Below, one piece after another: positions 38,682 to 48,508 of a stretch of 64,000 nucleotides of DNA. Positions within the stretch are counted from its first letter, which is position 1. The number at the start of each line of letters is the position of its first letter. A program made the position numbers and the translations under genes. Below the pieces are notes generated by a model, which did not search any database, was not told the origin of the DNA, and was given only the letters and a program-made list of their open reading frames with translations. Source of the stretch: Gammaproteobacteria bacterium (GTDB lineage: Bacteria; Pseudomonadota; Gammaproteobacteria; DSM-16500); the NCBI GenBank assembly GCA_013286085.1, contig JABDGK010000007.1:920-64919 (forward strand), read 5' to 3'.

Positions 38682-39998
38682 CTAAGATATGGAACAACCG
38701 AAGGCATCACTCAGCTCAAGAGTAAAATCTGTATCTATTGCCGGCACAGTTGTTGGCAGTTGAGCTTGCAATGAGCTCACTGCCGCAGCAGTAATTGATA
38801 GATCAGCTACAGGAGTCGTTACTGCACTGATAACAGTGCTGGGTGATATCTGCATTTGCTGCATAATCTGTGCTGTACTTGCAACAGCCGATGCAGCCAC
38901 CCCTACCGATGTGACATGAAAACTGGGTTGATGAATATCAAGTGGATGCTTATCAGAATGTTGGTGATGAAAACATTTATAACTCACATTAGGGTGCCTC
39001 CGAAGATCGAGGGCGCCTGTTTTCTCACATAACTCATAGCAATCTTCTATATTTAAAAACACTAATACGCCATTCGGAAATCGCTTTCTCGCATGAGGAA
39101 TAATCTGATCATGCTGATGATTCTTCGTGTTTGTTGCCTGGCCGAGCGTTTCCCAGTTTGTCAGTTTGAGCGGTGTCTCTAACTTCGGATAAATCAAGTG
39201 CGGAGTAACGTTTCCCTCGTTTAGACGTACAATTTCCTGCTCAACTGGCAGAAAAACACGTGGAAAATAATGTCCGCACTGTTCTGCAGGATCATTGCTG
39301 ATGTGATCTATTTTATAATCATCCGATGTTGATATTCCTAGACACGGCAATCCAGTCGCCTTTGCAAAATTTTCAGCAATGCGGTGAATTAAAAAATTGG
39401 CGAAATCAATATTATTTCTAGATTTTTTTTGATCTAATACTATTCGATGACATTTATCGTAAAATATCACCGCACACCCCATATCCAACTGATGTCTTGA
39501 ATTCAGAAGCTCAAAAAAAGCTTCTTTCGCGCTAGCTGAAATAATCGATTCTGGTTTCTGTATAGCCTGCATAAATTCGGCATAAAAAATCTCTGTATTG
39601 TATAAACCCCTAATCCATTCAACATAAAAATATTCCTGAGGCGCTACCTGTCCTTCAATAGGAGGCGCATCCGACGTCTTTTTAAACAGATAGGCAAGAC
39701 CACTATTATTTTCGGCAACGAATACCAATACCTGCCCAGTTTTCAGCGCCAACTTCTCTTCATCCGTTGGTTTTGTAGAGGTAAACAGAAGCTCGCATTC
39801 CCACTGCGTAGCACTGATAATTGATCGCGCTGTTTCGAGATAAAAACCCTCGATTTCAGGATGTTTTTTTGCGAACGCCACAATTCTTGCTGATAAAAAG
39901 TCAGGTTGCAAAAAATCCAAAAGCGTGCCATCGATATCGAGCACCAAAAATAGATGTTGTTCTTCGCTAGCTGATATAGCACGACTAGAGGCTGACAT
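38682..39998 (-). CDS. HAD-like N-terminal motif protein, candidate effector
   Basis: LFLVLDIDGTLLDF motif I; remainder unrecognised; convergent with 37570..38679, 2 nt apart. Confidence 0.65.
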   Translation of the reverse strand: MSASSRAISASEEQHLFLVLDIDGTLLDFLQPDFLSARIVAFAKKHPEIEGFYLETARSIISATQWECELLFTSTKPTDEEKLALKTGQVLVFVAENNSGLAYLFKKTSDAPPIEGQVAPQEYFYVEWIRGLYNTEIFYAEFMQAIQKPESIISASAKEAFFELLNSRHQLDMGCAVIFYDKCHRIVLDQKKSRNNIDFANFLIHRIAENFAKATGLPCLGISTSDDYKIDHISNDPAEQCGHYFPRVFLPVEQEIVRLNEGNVTPHLIYPKLETPLKLTNWETLGQATNTKNHQHDQIIPHARKRFPNGVLVFLNIEDCYELCEKTGALDLRRHPNVSYKCFHHQHSDKHPLDIHQPSFHVTSVGVAASAVASTAQIMQQMQISPSTVISAVTTPVADLSITAAAVSSLQAQLPTTVPAIDTDFTLELSDAFGCSIS

Positions 39999-40034
39999 GA
40001 ATGATTCCAGCTAAATTTCCGAATGGCGCGTATT

Positions 40035-41210
40035 TTAACAATTAACTCTCTTCCTGACTACCCATAAAAGAGGCACAGCGAACAATTGTATAACCACTGA
40101 AAAAATAACCAACGCAGGAATAGAAATATCGTAGAGCACACCCATCAAAAAACTACCCAAAAACCAAGAAACACCAAACCCCATATTAAAAATTCCATAG
40201 GCAGAACCACGCTTATTTTTCGGTACCATATTCGCGACAATGGCACGCATTAATGATTCATGTGCACCCATACCTACGCTCCACAGTATCACACCGATTA
40301 AAATAAAAATAAAATTCCCAAAAAACACCATCGGCGCAAAGAAGCACGAAATAATAGTTGCGACAATCAAAACAGCAAACCCTTTACGATCATAAAAATA
40401 ACCGAACAAGGGCGCTGTTAAAACATTCACGCCCATCGCAATTGAATATGAAACCGGAATCCAGATGGGTGATAACACCGCTTTCTTTTGAAAATGGTAC
40501 GCTATTAATGGAAAGTCAGCATATCCCGCCGCAATGAATGACGCACCCACCAAATAAATCCAGAAAGAAGAATTCATTCCTTTGGTTTCTAAATTATTAT
40601 ATTCAACTTCCAACGCTTCCGGATGCGGATAAACCCAACGTGAAAATGCAAGCACCGCTAACGTTAAGAGCGCAGGAATTAAAAGAATTGCAAAACTTTG
40701 TTGATAACCACCCTTAAAATATAAAACGACAGCCACAATCAAGGGGCCTATCATGGCACCCACTTGATCCAATGCTTCGTGCAAACCAAACACCCACCCC
40801 ATTCCAATCTTTTGCCCAGCATGGGAAAGCATCGCATCACGTGATGGCACTCTAATCGCTTTACCCAGACGTTCAGCTATCATTAAAATAGCCGCTACCC
40901 ACCAATGTCCTGCTAATGCTAACAAGGGAACGGCTAACACATTACACGTGTAACCTATGATGGTAATCGTCCAGTATTTACCGGTTTTATCCGCAAGCAA
41001 ACCAGAGACTAAACGCATTGCATAGCCAATCAATTCACTGAAACCTGCGATAAAACCAACTACCGCTGCATTTGCTCCAAGTATTGCTAAATAAGGACCT
41101 GTAATACTGCGCGCGCCTTCGTAAGTCATGTCAGCAAATAGACTAACAATGCCTAGCAGAATAACAAACTTAAATGCTGACTGTTCGCTCAGGTCTGAGA
41201 AACTTCTCAT
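40035..41210 (-). CDS. MFS transporter
   Basis: 12-TM pattern; SLFADMTYEGARSITGPYLAILGANAAVVGFIAGFSELIGYAMRLVSGLLADKTGKYW. Confidence 0.88.
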   Translation of the reverse strand: MRSFSDLSEQSAFKFVILLGIVSLFADMTYEGARSITGPYLAILGANAAVVGFIAGFSELIGYAMRLVSGLLADKTGKYWTITIIGYTCNVLAVPLLALAGHWWVAAILMIAERLGKAIRVPSRDAMLSHAGQKIGMGWVFGLHEALDQVGAMIGPLIVAVVLYFKGGYQQSFAILLIPALLTLAVLAFSRWVYPHPEALEVEYNNLETKGMNSSFWIYLVGASFIAAGYADFPLIAYHFQKKAVLSPIWIPVSYSIAMGVNVLTAPLFGYFYDRKGFAVLIVATIISCFFAPMVFFGNFIFILIGVILWSVGMGAHESLMRAIVANMVPKNKRGSAYGIFNMGFGVSWFLGSFLMGVLYDISIPALVIFSVVIQLFAVPLLWVVRKRVNC

Positions 41211-41269
41211 AGTGTTTTACCTCCTTCTGTATACACAATATGCGTAGATCATTAGCACCCTCACCCCTA

Positions 41270-41304
41270 CCCCTCTCCCACAGAAGAGCACTGTGGGAGA
41301 GGGG
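41270..41304. repeat. Hairpin CCCCTCTCCCACAG-N7-CTGTGGGAGAGGGG
   Basis: Perfect 14-bp arms between 41210 and 41329. Confidence 0.6.
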
Positions 41305-41328
41305 AATTAATATATGCAACGCTAGTAT

Positions 41329-42141
41329 CTACATCTCTATCGCCATCCCTGCGCCCACATAATGATTAAAACCACCGAGCTGACCAGTCACTCGTTGGCC
41401 CACTTCGAAATCGACTGCAAGATTTGGCAGCGGGAGATACAAAATACCCCCATCGACATTATAGCCGCCACCCTGCCCTGGCCCAGTTTTACTTTGGCCA
41501 TACGCTTCACCATAAAAATTCACTTTTGGATTTAACACATACGTTAAAACAAGATCAGGATTCACACTTGTAAAATGTTGGCCGCCATTGAGGCTAGATT
41601 GCGCTTGTGTACTGGCACCTAACATAAATGACAAACTAAACGTTGGATTAAACGTATAATTGACAATACCATTCACTGCAACACCCATACTCTGACTGCC
41701 AAATGCAGCACTACCACTTGGCAATGTAAAAAGACTTTCAACAGCAGCTAACCACGTTTTGGTATAACCTATTTCGTGTTTTATACCGATGGCTGTAGCA
41801 CTTAATCCTGAGTGTGGTGTTACCGATTGATGATTGTAATTCGGTAATAATAAAACAAGTTCATTATTAGCAGGCAAACCTAATCGAAATTCAGCTTCTG
41901 GGAAATTTTGTTGAGACGCTGCTGACTGTGTGAGTTTTTGATATTGATATCCTAATTCCAGAACAGATTTTTTGGAAGGAACAACACAAGCACTATCACC
42001 CACCGTAGGTCTGTCAACAATATTCAGTAATCCGGAATCGCCACCACAAGGATCATCCACTGTGTCTGCGAACAGATTACTTGTCATTCCATAGCTAATA
42101 ATAACAATCCAGAATAATTTCCCTACTTTCTGAGAGAGCAT
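41329..42141 (-). CDS. Putative outer membrane beta-barrel protein
   Basis: Signal peptide, alternating aromatic/polar strands, C-terminal barrel-like end. Confidence 0.6.
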   Translation of the reverse strand: MLSQKVGKLFWIVIISYGMTSNLFADTVDDPCGGDSGLLNIVDRPTVGDSACVVPSKKSVLELGYQYQKLTQSAASQQNFPEAEFRLGLPANNELVLLLPNYNHQSVTPHSGLSATAIGIKHEIGYTKTWLAAVESLFTLPSGSAAFGSQSMGVAVNGIVNYTFNPTFSLSFMLGASTQAQSSLNGGQHFTSVNPDLVLTYVLNPKVNFYGEAYGQSKTGPGQGGGYNVDGGILYLPLPNLAVDFEVGQRVTGQLGGFNHYVGAGMAIEM

Positions 42142-42190
42142 GAAATTTCCTACTCTGAATTCATTGGAATAATAATTCGAAAATTAATTT

Positions 42191-43876
42191 TTAATTTCCC
42201 GGATATAAATTTGTTACATTCTGCCAATTAACAGATCCAGACCCTGAAGGCGTAACGTATACCGCATAAACTTTATTAGTTGCAGACGTAGGATCAGGCG
42301 TAACAAAAATATTTTGTACTGTTGATATTAGGCCTCCATAGACATAACCAACCAAGGTTGATGAATTCTGTGGTAGCTGATCTAACTGTAAGATACTTCG
42401 ACTATCATAATTATTAGCAACCGGTATGAAATGCGCTGCTAACCCCATATACAAACAAGATGGAAGTGGTTGGCCACTACACATGGGTTGTAGGTTTGCA
42501 TATTCCTGCACATTACCAGACCCATCCGAACTAATTAAATCCAGGATATTTCCATAAGGCGTCGTCGTATCATTGACTAAGCCACTAGCTCCCCAGTACA
42601 AGTTACTCAGACCCGAAAAAGTTGCCACATACGTCGTGTTGGCATTTGCACTATACATGGGTAAGCTGGGTGACAAATACTGATTAGCCTGCTGATTAAT
42701 AAAATTACTATTTGCTTGGATATTTGCACTAAAATTAATGCCATTCGTCCACACAAACGCATTGATACCCGGTGTAAATGGGCCACCCATAGCAAATAAG
42801 GTTTGCGTACTACCCGACATAAACGGAACCAATGTATAATCGCGTCTTCGCCACCCAGAACCATCCAGATCACCGTGTGTGACAGTATTCACAATCGAAA
42901 TAGATGAAAGTGTTGGATCAGCACTAAATTGATAAATACTATTCGTGTAAGTCTGTGTTGGCACACAATAATTACTACCCTCACAATCTTGACCAAACGT
43001 TAAATAAAAATAATTACCAATCTTACCTAATTGACCACCCGTTACCTGAAACTGAGGAATGCTGGTGTTATACGTCACAAACGAGGCTAAATTGGTATTA
43101 TTATTGATGATGGCATTAATCATGCCAGGGACATTGATGGCCGTGATGGTATTCAAGGTAGTCCAAACAACATTATCTGGCGTATAAAATCCACCAATAA
43201 TATATAAAGTATCGCCATCTTGTAGAAATTGGTTGTCTGAACTAGTTAATTGTTTTTTTACCGCAACAGGCAAATTAGTGCTACTCACACTCATAGAATA
43301 TATTTGTGCTGTGCTCGGATTATAAACATAAATACTGGTGATAAAATCTCTATTAAAATCGTGAAAACCGCCCGTTGAACCACTCAAAATTAGCCAATTT
43401 CCCGCACTTGCTGCCACCACCGGATCACGCAACGCGGGTAATGCACTACTATTAACAGGTACTAATGTAATACTTGGCAAACCGGTTGTTACTGTCACAT
43501 TTATAGGATATTGCACACCATCAGCACTAGGCTTAGCCCACTCTTTGAGTGCAGTTGATATGGTTTGCGTTGTCGATGGTTTCAATGACAATTGAATCGT
43601 ACAAGACTGCCCGGGCCCTAACAAATTGCCGCACGTCGATGATGATATCGACAACCCACTACCACTTGGAAAGCTACTCTGATCAACCACAGTGACACTG
43701 ACTCTGGACGCGATATTAGTGACTGTAAAAGTAGCTGTCGTACTCGATGTCGCCGTCACTGTAGCAGGAAAAGGCGTCGTAGCCGCGATAGAAATCAAAT
43801 GGGCATGGGCTGCCATCGGGAAATAGAGGATTAAACTTAAAATACAATTCTTCCATCCTTGCTGCAGCCTCAACAT
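42191..43876 (-). CDS. Large secreted protein with N-terminal Ig-like domain and kelch/propeller-like body
   Basis: Signal peptide; CGNLLGPGQSCTIQLSLKP; recurring LPALRDPVVAASAGNWLILSGSTGGFHDF-type blades. Confidence 0.55.
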   Translation of the reverse strand: MLRLQQGWKNCILSLILYFPMAAHAHLISIAATTPFPATVTATSSTTATFTVTNIASRVSVTVVDQSSFPSGSGLSISSSTCGNLLGPGQSCTIQLSLKPSTTQTISTALKEWAKPSADGVQYPINVTVTTGLPSITLVPVNSSALPALRDPVVAASAGNWLILSGSTGGFHDFNRDFITSIYVYNPSTAQIYSMSVSSTNLPVAVKKQLTSSDNQFLQDGDTLYIIGGFYTPDNVVWTTLNTITAINVPGMINAIINNNTNLASFVTYNTSIPQFQVTGGQLGKIGNYFYLTFGQDCEGSNYCVPTQTYTNSIYQFSADPTLSSISIVNTVTHGDLDGSGWRRRDYTLVPFMSGSTQTLFAMGGPFTPGINAFVWTNGINFSANIQANSNFINQQANQYLSPSLPMYSANANTTYVATFSGLSNLYWGASGLVNDTTTPYGNILDLISSDGSGNVQEYANLQPMCSGQPLPSCLYMGLAAHFIPVANNYDSRSILQLDQLPQNSSTLVGYVYGGLISTVQNIFVTPDPTSATNKVYAVYVTPSGSGSVNWQNVTNLYPGN

Positions 43877-43888
43877 CTGATTTCTTCC

Positions 43889-44665
43889 TTAAAATAAATG
43901 GGTATAACTAAGATAGAGATCATTCGTCTTAAACAATCCAGTGTTGAGTTGATAAGGGTATACTGAGCCGCGTGTTCCAAATGCTGTTGTGCCCAAATTG
44001 ACATAGCGATACCCCACTGAAATCCTCTCTTTTGGAAAATCCGATACAGAGCCTGCAAAATTAAATGCGGCACTGACGCCCAACCCTGCTTGGTAAGCAA
44101 AATTAACGTTAGTTTGTGATTGAAAAGGCGGTAATGCTACAAAACCCGTACTGGTAACAGGCGTTTCTGTGTATCCAGTCAAGCTATTCCTAGCTGTGCC
44201 TGCACCAAAATTTATAAAAGGGGATAACTTCCATAGCATCCAGGTAAATTGTATTTCTGCCATCACACGCGAGCTGTTGATACGATAACTATAATTATAA
44301 AGCGTGCTGCTAGGATCGCCTTGCGCTGTCTCAATCAACTGTCCATTGTATCCATAATCAGCTAGATTTGTATAAACACCCAAGCCAAGCGCAATAGCTG
44401 GTTGCCAATTTGCGCCTGTGAATTCATAACCGCCGTTTACACTAAATACGGGTGTCGATGCACGATTACTATTGAGTGGATAAGCATCCGTTATGGTCGC
44501 ACCACTTAAATAAGCAATTTGAGGATAACTATTACCTAACTTTGCAAAACTGGCTCCGAGTGATGAGCCAATATACATATGCCCAGACGCTGCAACTGCC
44601 GGAATAGAAAAAAACAACCCTAATAAAAAATAGCATACTCTTTTTTTGCCGCCAAATGTGGGCAT
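43889..44665 (-). CDS. Outer membrane beta-barrel (opacity/OmpW-like)
   Basis: Signal peptide; SGHMYIGSSLGASFAKLG...SVGYRYVNLGTTAFGTRGS...DLYLSYTHLF terminal aromatic. Confidence 0.7.
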   Translation of the reverse strand: MPTFGGKKRVCYFLLGLFFSIPAVAASGHMYIGSSLGASFAKLGNSYPQIAYLSGATITDAYPLNSNRASTPVFSVNGGYEFTGANWQPAIALGLGVYTNLADYGYNGQLIETAQGDPSSTLYNYSYRINSSRVMAEIQFTWMLWKLSPFINFGAGTARNSLTGYTETPVTSTGFVALPPFQSQTNVNFAYQAGLGVSAAFNFAGSVSDFPKERISVGYRYVNLGTTAFGTRGSVYPYQLNTGLFKTNDLYLSYTHLF

Positions 44666-44697
44666 GGAAAATATTTCCTATGAAAGTCCCGCATGAT

Positions 44698-45348
44698 TTA
44701 AAAACAATCCTCACAAGTAGCTGGTGGTGTTAAATCAAATCGATAAATTACCCCAAGGCCTAGCTCGTTCGACTTGGGCGCACCAAGATTCGGCATGGCG
44801 CTGCTATAGGCTGTGTAAATATACTCACCGCGTAAATCCCAATTTTTAGTCAGCCCTGTTTGCAAGCCAAAACCGGCTTGATACCCTGTTTTCATAACCT
44901 TTGGACTTGAAAAACTTGAACTCATCGCACCAAGACGTAAATACCCCAGCAACTTATCATTAAACATAATACCCGGAAGAAGACTGGCACCGTAACTACG
45001 AGTTGTTTTCGTACTAACACCGCCTTGATTAACAACATTTGACAGTGTCACTGTAGTCGGTATCACAAAAAATTCTGCGGCAAGATAATAATTATCCATC
45101 GTGCCTGCATACCCTAGCGCGACTCTCGGACGAATTCCGGAAAAATTACTGTGGGAAGCTGTAGTATTCTGAGCAAGCAGCGTTGGACCAATATAAAGAC
45201 TACCAGCAAAAACACTCGAACTGAAACACGCCGCTAAAATTGAGCATAACAGTGTTGTCTTTTTCATAAATATCCCTTTAAAAATAAAACATCCTTTTAA
45301 AAAAACCAAAATGCACAATACGCAACGCTGTTTAAAGATGGGCTCCAA
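44698..45348 (-). CDS. Outer membrane beta-barrel protein
   Basis: MKKTTLLCSILAACFSSSVFAGSLYIGPTLLAQN...NWDLRGEYIYTAYSS..SNELGLGVIYRF. Confidence 0.7.
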   Translation of the reverse strand: MEPIFKQRCVLCILVFLKGCFIFKGIFMKKTTLLCSILAACFSSSVFAGSLYIGPTLLAQNTTASHSNFSGIRPRVALGYAGTMDNYYLAAEFFVIPTTVTLSNVVNQGGVSTKTTRSYGASLLPGIMFNDKLLGYLRLGAMSSSFSSPKVMKTGYQAGFGLQTGLTKNWDLRGEYIYTAYSSAMPNLGAPKSNELGLGVIYRFDLTPPATCEDCF

Positions 45349-45407
45349 AATGGCAAGAGGAAATATTTTATATCATGATTATTTGTAAAAATCATCTAAT
45401 GTGTATC

Positions 45408-45854
45408 TTATACTTCTACATGCAAGCTAACACCGTGCTGCTTAAAGCCTAATTGCTTATAGAAATCTTGCACGCCCCACTTTAAATTACTGGATAACGC
45501 TAATTTATAACAACCTTGTTCAGCACTGATCTTCATTGCTTCTCGCATCATGCGTTTACCAATGCCTTTCCCTTGATACTCAGGATCGACAATTACCGAA
45601 TCAATAATCGCAGATGGTGTTCCTTCGTGTACAATGTTATCCATGATAAGTAATGTGAATGAAGCGATGATGCTCTCGCCGTGCTTAGCAAGATAAATGA
45701 TATAACTTGGGTAGCGCGCCATTTTGTCAAACATGGCTTCGGCTTTAGCGAGTGACATCACTTTTGTTTTATCTGTTTCAAAGTGCGTATAAAGTTCTAA
45801 TATGCGGGGTAAATCTTCTTTGGTTGCTTTGTGAAAAGAAATGGTTTCCATCAT
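45408..45854 (-). CDS. GNAT N-acetyltransferase
   Basis: MMETISFHKATKEDLPRILELY...IDSVIVDPEYQGKGIGKRMMREAM; in-frame ATG at 45854. Confidence 0.85.
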   Translation of the reverse strand: MMETISFHKATKEDLPRILELYTHFETDKTKVMSLAKAEAMFDKMARYPSYIIYLAKHGESIIASFTLLIMDNIVHEGTPSAIIDSVIVDPEYQGKGIGKRMMREAMKISAEQGCYKLALSSNLKWGVQDFYKQLGFKQHGVSLHVEV

Positions 45855-45908
45855 GATTTTTTTACTCGCAAACAAAAATGGGTGTAGAATACCCATTTTG
45901 AAATAAAC

Positions 45909-46005
45909 GCAACTACTCACTGCCATTAAGTTAAGAACCGTAGGGTGGACAAAGCGCAGCGTGTCCACCCTACGGTTCTTAATTTAATGACGGGTGAGTA
46001 GTTGC
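45909..46005. repeat. 97-bp imperfect palindrome centred on CGTAGGGTGGACAAAGCGCAGCGTGTCCACCCTACG
   Basis: About 43-nt arms GCAACTACTCAC...GTGGAC / GTCCAC...GTGAGTAGTTGC with few mismatches. Confidence 0.85.
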
Positions 46006-46015
46006 AAATAAACTA

Positions 46016-46297
46016 TTATCTTCTCTTACCATTACCAGTACGTCTTTCTTGTAGTTGACCATGATGTGCTGGCGCATGATGCGATTGTGTTTGCGCTGAC
46101 TGTTGAGTATAGAGTTTTTGTTGCACCAGCTTATTTTGCTCATATGCGGTTTTACGATCTTGTTGCTCTTGTTGCTTTTGCTGTCTTGTTTGATCTTCCA
46201 ATTGCTTAAGATTATCAGCAAAGAGCTGTGGATCACATCCTAACTGGACCATTACCGCCGTTGTCGTTGCCTTTACTAGCTTTGATTGAGTTGTCAT
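46016..46297 (-). CDS. Small Gln-rich hypothetical protein
   Basis: 93 aa; QTRQQKQQEQQDRKTAYEQNKLVQQKLYTQQ. Confidence 0.55.
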   Translation of the reverse strand: MTTQSKLVKATTTAVMVQLGCDPQLFADNLKQLEDQTRQQKQQEQQDRKTAYEQNKLVQQKLYTQQSAQTQSHHAPAHHGQLQERRTGNGKRR

Positions 46298-46431
46298 CTT
46301 GATTTACCTCTATTTGAAATTTGTTTGCAACTGTTAACAAGCGCGAACTTTAACCATTTTAGCCGGACAAGGCAACACAAATATTCATCATTTTTATATG
46401 TAGGGACTTAAAAGTAACCAATAAGAAACCC

Positions 46432-46953
46432 TCAAACAGGCAGTACATTTGCTGCAAAATACCCACGATTCACAATATTTCCCGCTGGACTGTATTCACA
46501 AACCCAAAACTTCCCTGGCGTACCATGTTTGCCATTACAAATCGCATAACCACAACCCAATCTCTTGCTTGATCGCCAAACTAATTGAGTAAAGTGACCT
46601 GTGCGACTCGAAAACCCTGGGCGCCAATACGAATAAGCATTTTTCTCAACATACCACGCACTAACCGCTGCAGAAATGGAGGCATAACCTGCCGCCAGAT
46701 TCTCACCATAATGCGAATGAGAATGTTGAAATCGACACTTGCGAGCGTAATTTTCTGCGTAGGCAGCGAGCTTACTATCCCAAACCAAATTAGGCGCATG
46801 ATGCATAGCACGATATTGATTATGAATGGATAATGCATCTGGTTCGTTGATATATTGTCTTGGTACAACTGGCTGCTCCACCAACGCACAACTTGCTGTA
46901 TTGATTAGAACTCCTATTATTGCTACCCACTTTTTCATATTAACTCTCTTCAA
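46432..46953 (-). CDS. Secreted CAP (SCP/PR-1) domain protein
   Basis: HNQYRAMHHAPNLVWDSKLAAYAENYARKC...GENLAAG...GHFTQLVWRSSKRLGCGYA..FWVCEYSPAGN. Confidence 0.92.
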   Translation of the reverse strand: MKRVNMKKWVAIIGVLINTASCALVEQPVVPRQYINEPDALSIHNQYRAMHHAPNLVWDSKLAAYAENYARKCRFQHSHSHYGENLAAGYASISAAVSAWYVEKNAYSYWRPGFSSRTGHFTQLVWRSSKRLGCGYAICNGKHGTPGKFWVCEYSPAGNIVNRGYFAANVLPV

Positions 46954-47326
46954 ATTGTTCTCTACATTTTAAAATTACTTGTGTCGGTTGATTCCGCTCA
47001 TCCACATAAACAACTTTCTGTTCGACAGTCATTGCCTCCGTGCGTGTCATCTGTTCTAGCACCAAAATAATAACGTTATCATTTGGCTGAAACAAACGCG
47101 CAGGACAACCGTTTAAACAAATCTCCCCTTTGCCTCGCGTACCTGGAATGGCATACGTTTCCCAATGAACGGCATTGGCTAAGCTATTAATATGCAGCAA
47201 TTGAAAAGGTAAAATCCCTGCCGCCTCCATTAACACCGGATCAATTGTCACACTACCCTCATAATCCAAGCGCGCTGCAGTTACTCGCACACTGTGCAAT
47301 TTACCCGTGCATACAGTAATCGTCAT
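46940..47326 (-). CDS. panD: Aspartate 1-decarboxylase
   Basis: TGKLHSVRVTAARLDYEGSVTIDP (GS self-cleavage site), YAIPGTRGKGEICLNG, NDNVIILV. Confidence 0.88.
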   Translation of the reverse strand: MTITVCTGKLHSVRVTAARLDYEGSVTIDPVLMEAAGILPFQLLHINSLANAVHWETYAIPGTRGKGEICLNGCPARLFQPNDNVIILVLEQMTRTEAMTVEQKVVYVDERNQPTQVILKCREQFEES

Positions 47327-47389
47327 AGAAGCTCCTTTCATTCCGTTAGGTGCAGCATTATAATAGAAGTTTTCTCTGGAGTTCAATTC

Positions 47390-47929
47390 ATGCTAAATAT
47401 CAAATCAATAGGGACATTGATTATCGCAGCGTCCATAACAGCAAATACAGCGTATGCTACTGATACAGCTACAAAAACCTATAAATTGACAGACCTCAAG
47501 CGCGTGGTGGCTAATCACGAGAATTGCAAACCAATCTACACAGCTCTCCAAAAATTAGCCGATGACACCATTACCTTACACTTCACTAAAGGTGCTGAAC
47601 AGTCGAGCTTTACAATCGGCGATGGCAACGGTAAAACCACTAATCACACCTATAAAATTTTAAAACAAGAAATAAAAAACAATACCGTCAATCGTGTTGG
47701 CGCCGGTTCATTTGAAATTGCTAATAAAAAAATTGAGTACATTATTGAAATTGCCGCCGATCTCAATAAGAAAGATTTTAAGTATGCCTACCCAATGATT
47801 TTATCCGGTGAAAACGCACATTGCTTTTATACCGCTTTGCTTAATCCAAGTGCTGACACTGTTAAATCATTTCAAAAAAATATTCAGTCTGGTTTAGCAG
47901 AAAAGGGCTCTGACTTAACAGGAAATTAA
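47390..47929 (+). CDS. Secreted protein, possibly VirK-like
   Basis: Signal peptide MLNIKSIGTLIIAASITANTAYA; YKLTDLKRVVANHENCKPIYTAL..HCFYTALL. Confidence 0.55.
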   Translation: MLNIKSIGTLIIAASITANTAYATDTATKTYKLTDLKRVVANHENCKPIYTALQKLADDTITLHFTKGAEQSSFTIGDGNGKTTNHTYKILKQEIKNNTVNRVGAGSFEIANKKIEYIIEIAADLNKKDFKYAYPMILSGENAHCFYTALLNPSADTVKSFQKNIQSGLAEKGSDLTGN

Positions 47930-47932
47930 TGT

Positions 47933-48505
47933 ATGGAATACCGCCGCGCACAATCTAACGACTACGATAATATTGTGGCACTACAAAATCAGAATTTAAT
48001 TTCTGTCGTCAGCGCCGCAGAAAAATCCAATGGCTTTTTAGCAACGGCTTTTTCTGTAGAACAATTTATAAAAATGAATAATGAAATGTGCGTGGTGGTT
48101 TGTTACGATGACAATTATTTATGTGGTTATTTAGGCTCTAGCCCCGTTGATTTTAATTTATCATTACAAATTCCTGCTGAAATGGTAAAACGTCTCAAGC
48201 AAATTCATTACCACGGGGAGCTTATGACAACAGAATCCTGTTACATAGCCAGCCCTGTTTGCATTGACAAACCTTATCGAAATCAAGGAATTTATTTAGG
48301 GCTTTGTCAAGAATTAGCAAAATATATCCCCCCAAAATACGACTTTGCATTAACACTGATTGCTGACGACAATAAACGCTCCCTACATGCCACCATACAG
48401 TTTGGATTTGAAGTGATTGATCAATTCACTGCAAATAATACACTTTTTCATACGCTGATTTGCTCCATGTCTACATTTCGAAAAACATTTTGTGAGAATG
48501 CATAG
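47933..48505 (+). CDS. GNAT-like acetyltransferase
   Basis: ASPVCIDKPYRNQGIYLGLCQELAKY; RSLHATIQFGFEVI. Confidence 0.75.
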   Translation: MEYRRAQSNDYDNIVALQNQNLISVVSAAEKSNGFLATAFSVEQFIKMNNEMCVVVCYDDNYLCGYLGSSPVDFNLSLQIPAEMVKRLKQIHYHGELMTTESCYIASPVCIDKPYRNQGIYLGLCQELAKYIPPKYDFALTLIADDNKRSLHATIQFGFEVIDQFTANNTLFHTLICSMSTFRKTFCENA

Positions 48506-48508
48506 CTC

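Noticed and set aside
46585-46889. ORFs overlapping the CAP-domain gene (46581..46889 - and 46585..46833 +)
   Set aside because: Embedded in the conserved CAP reading frame; no independent support.
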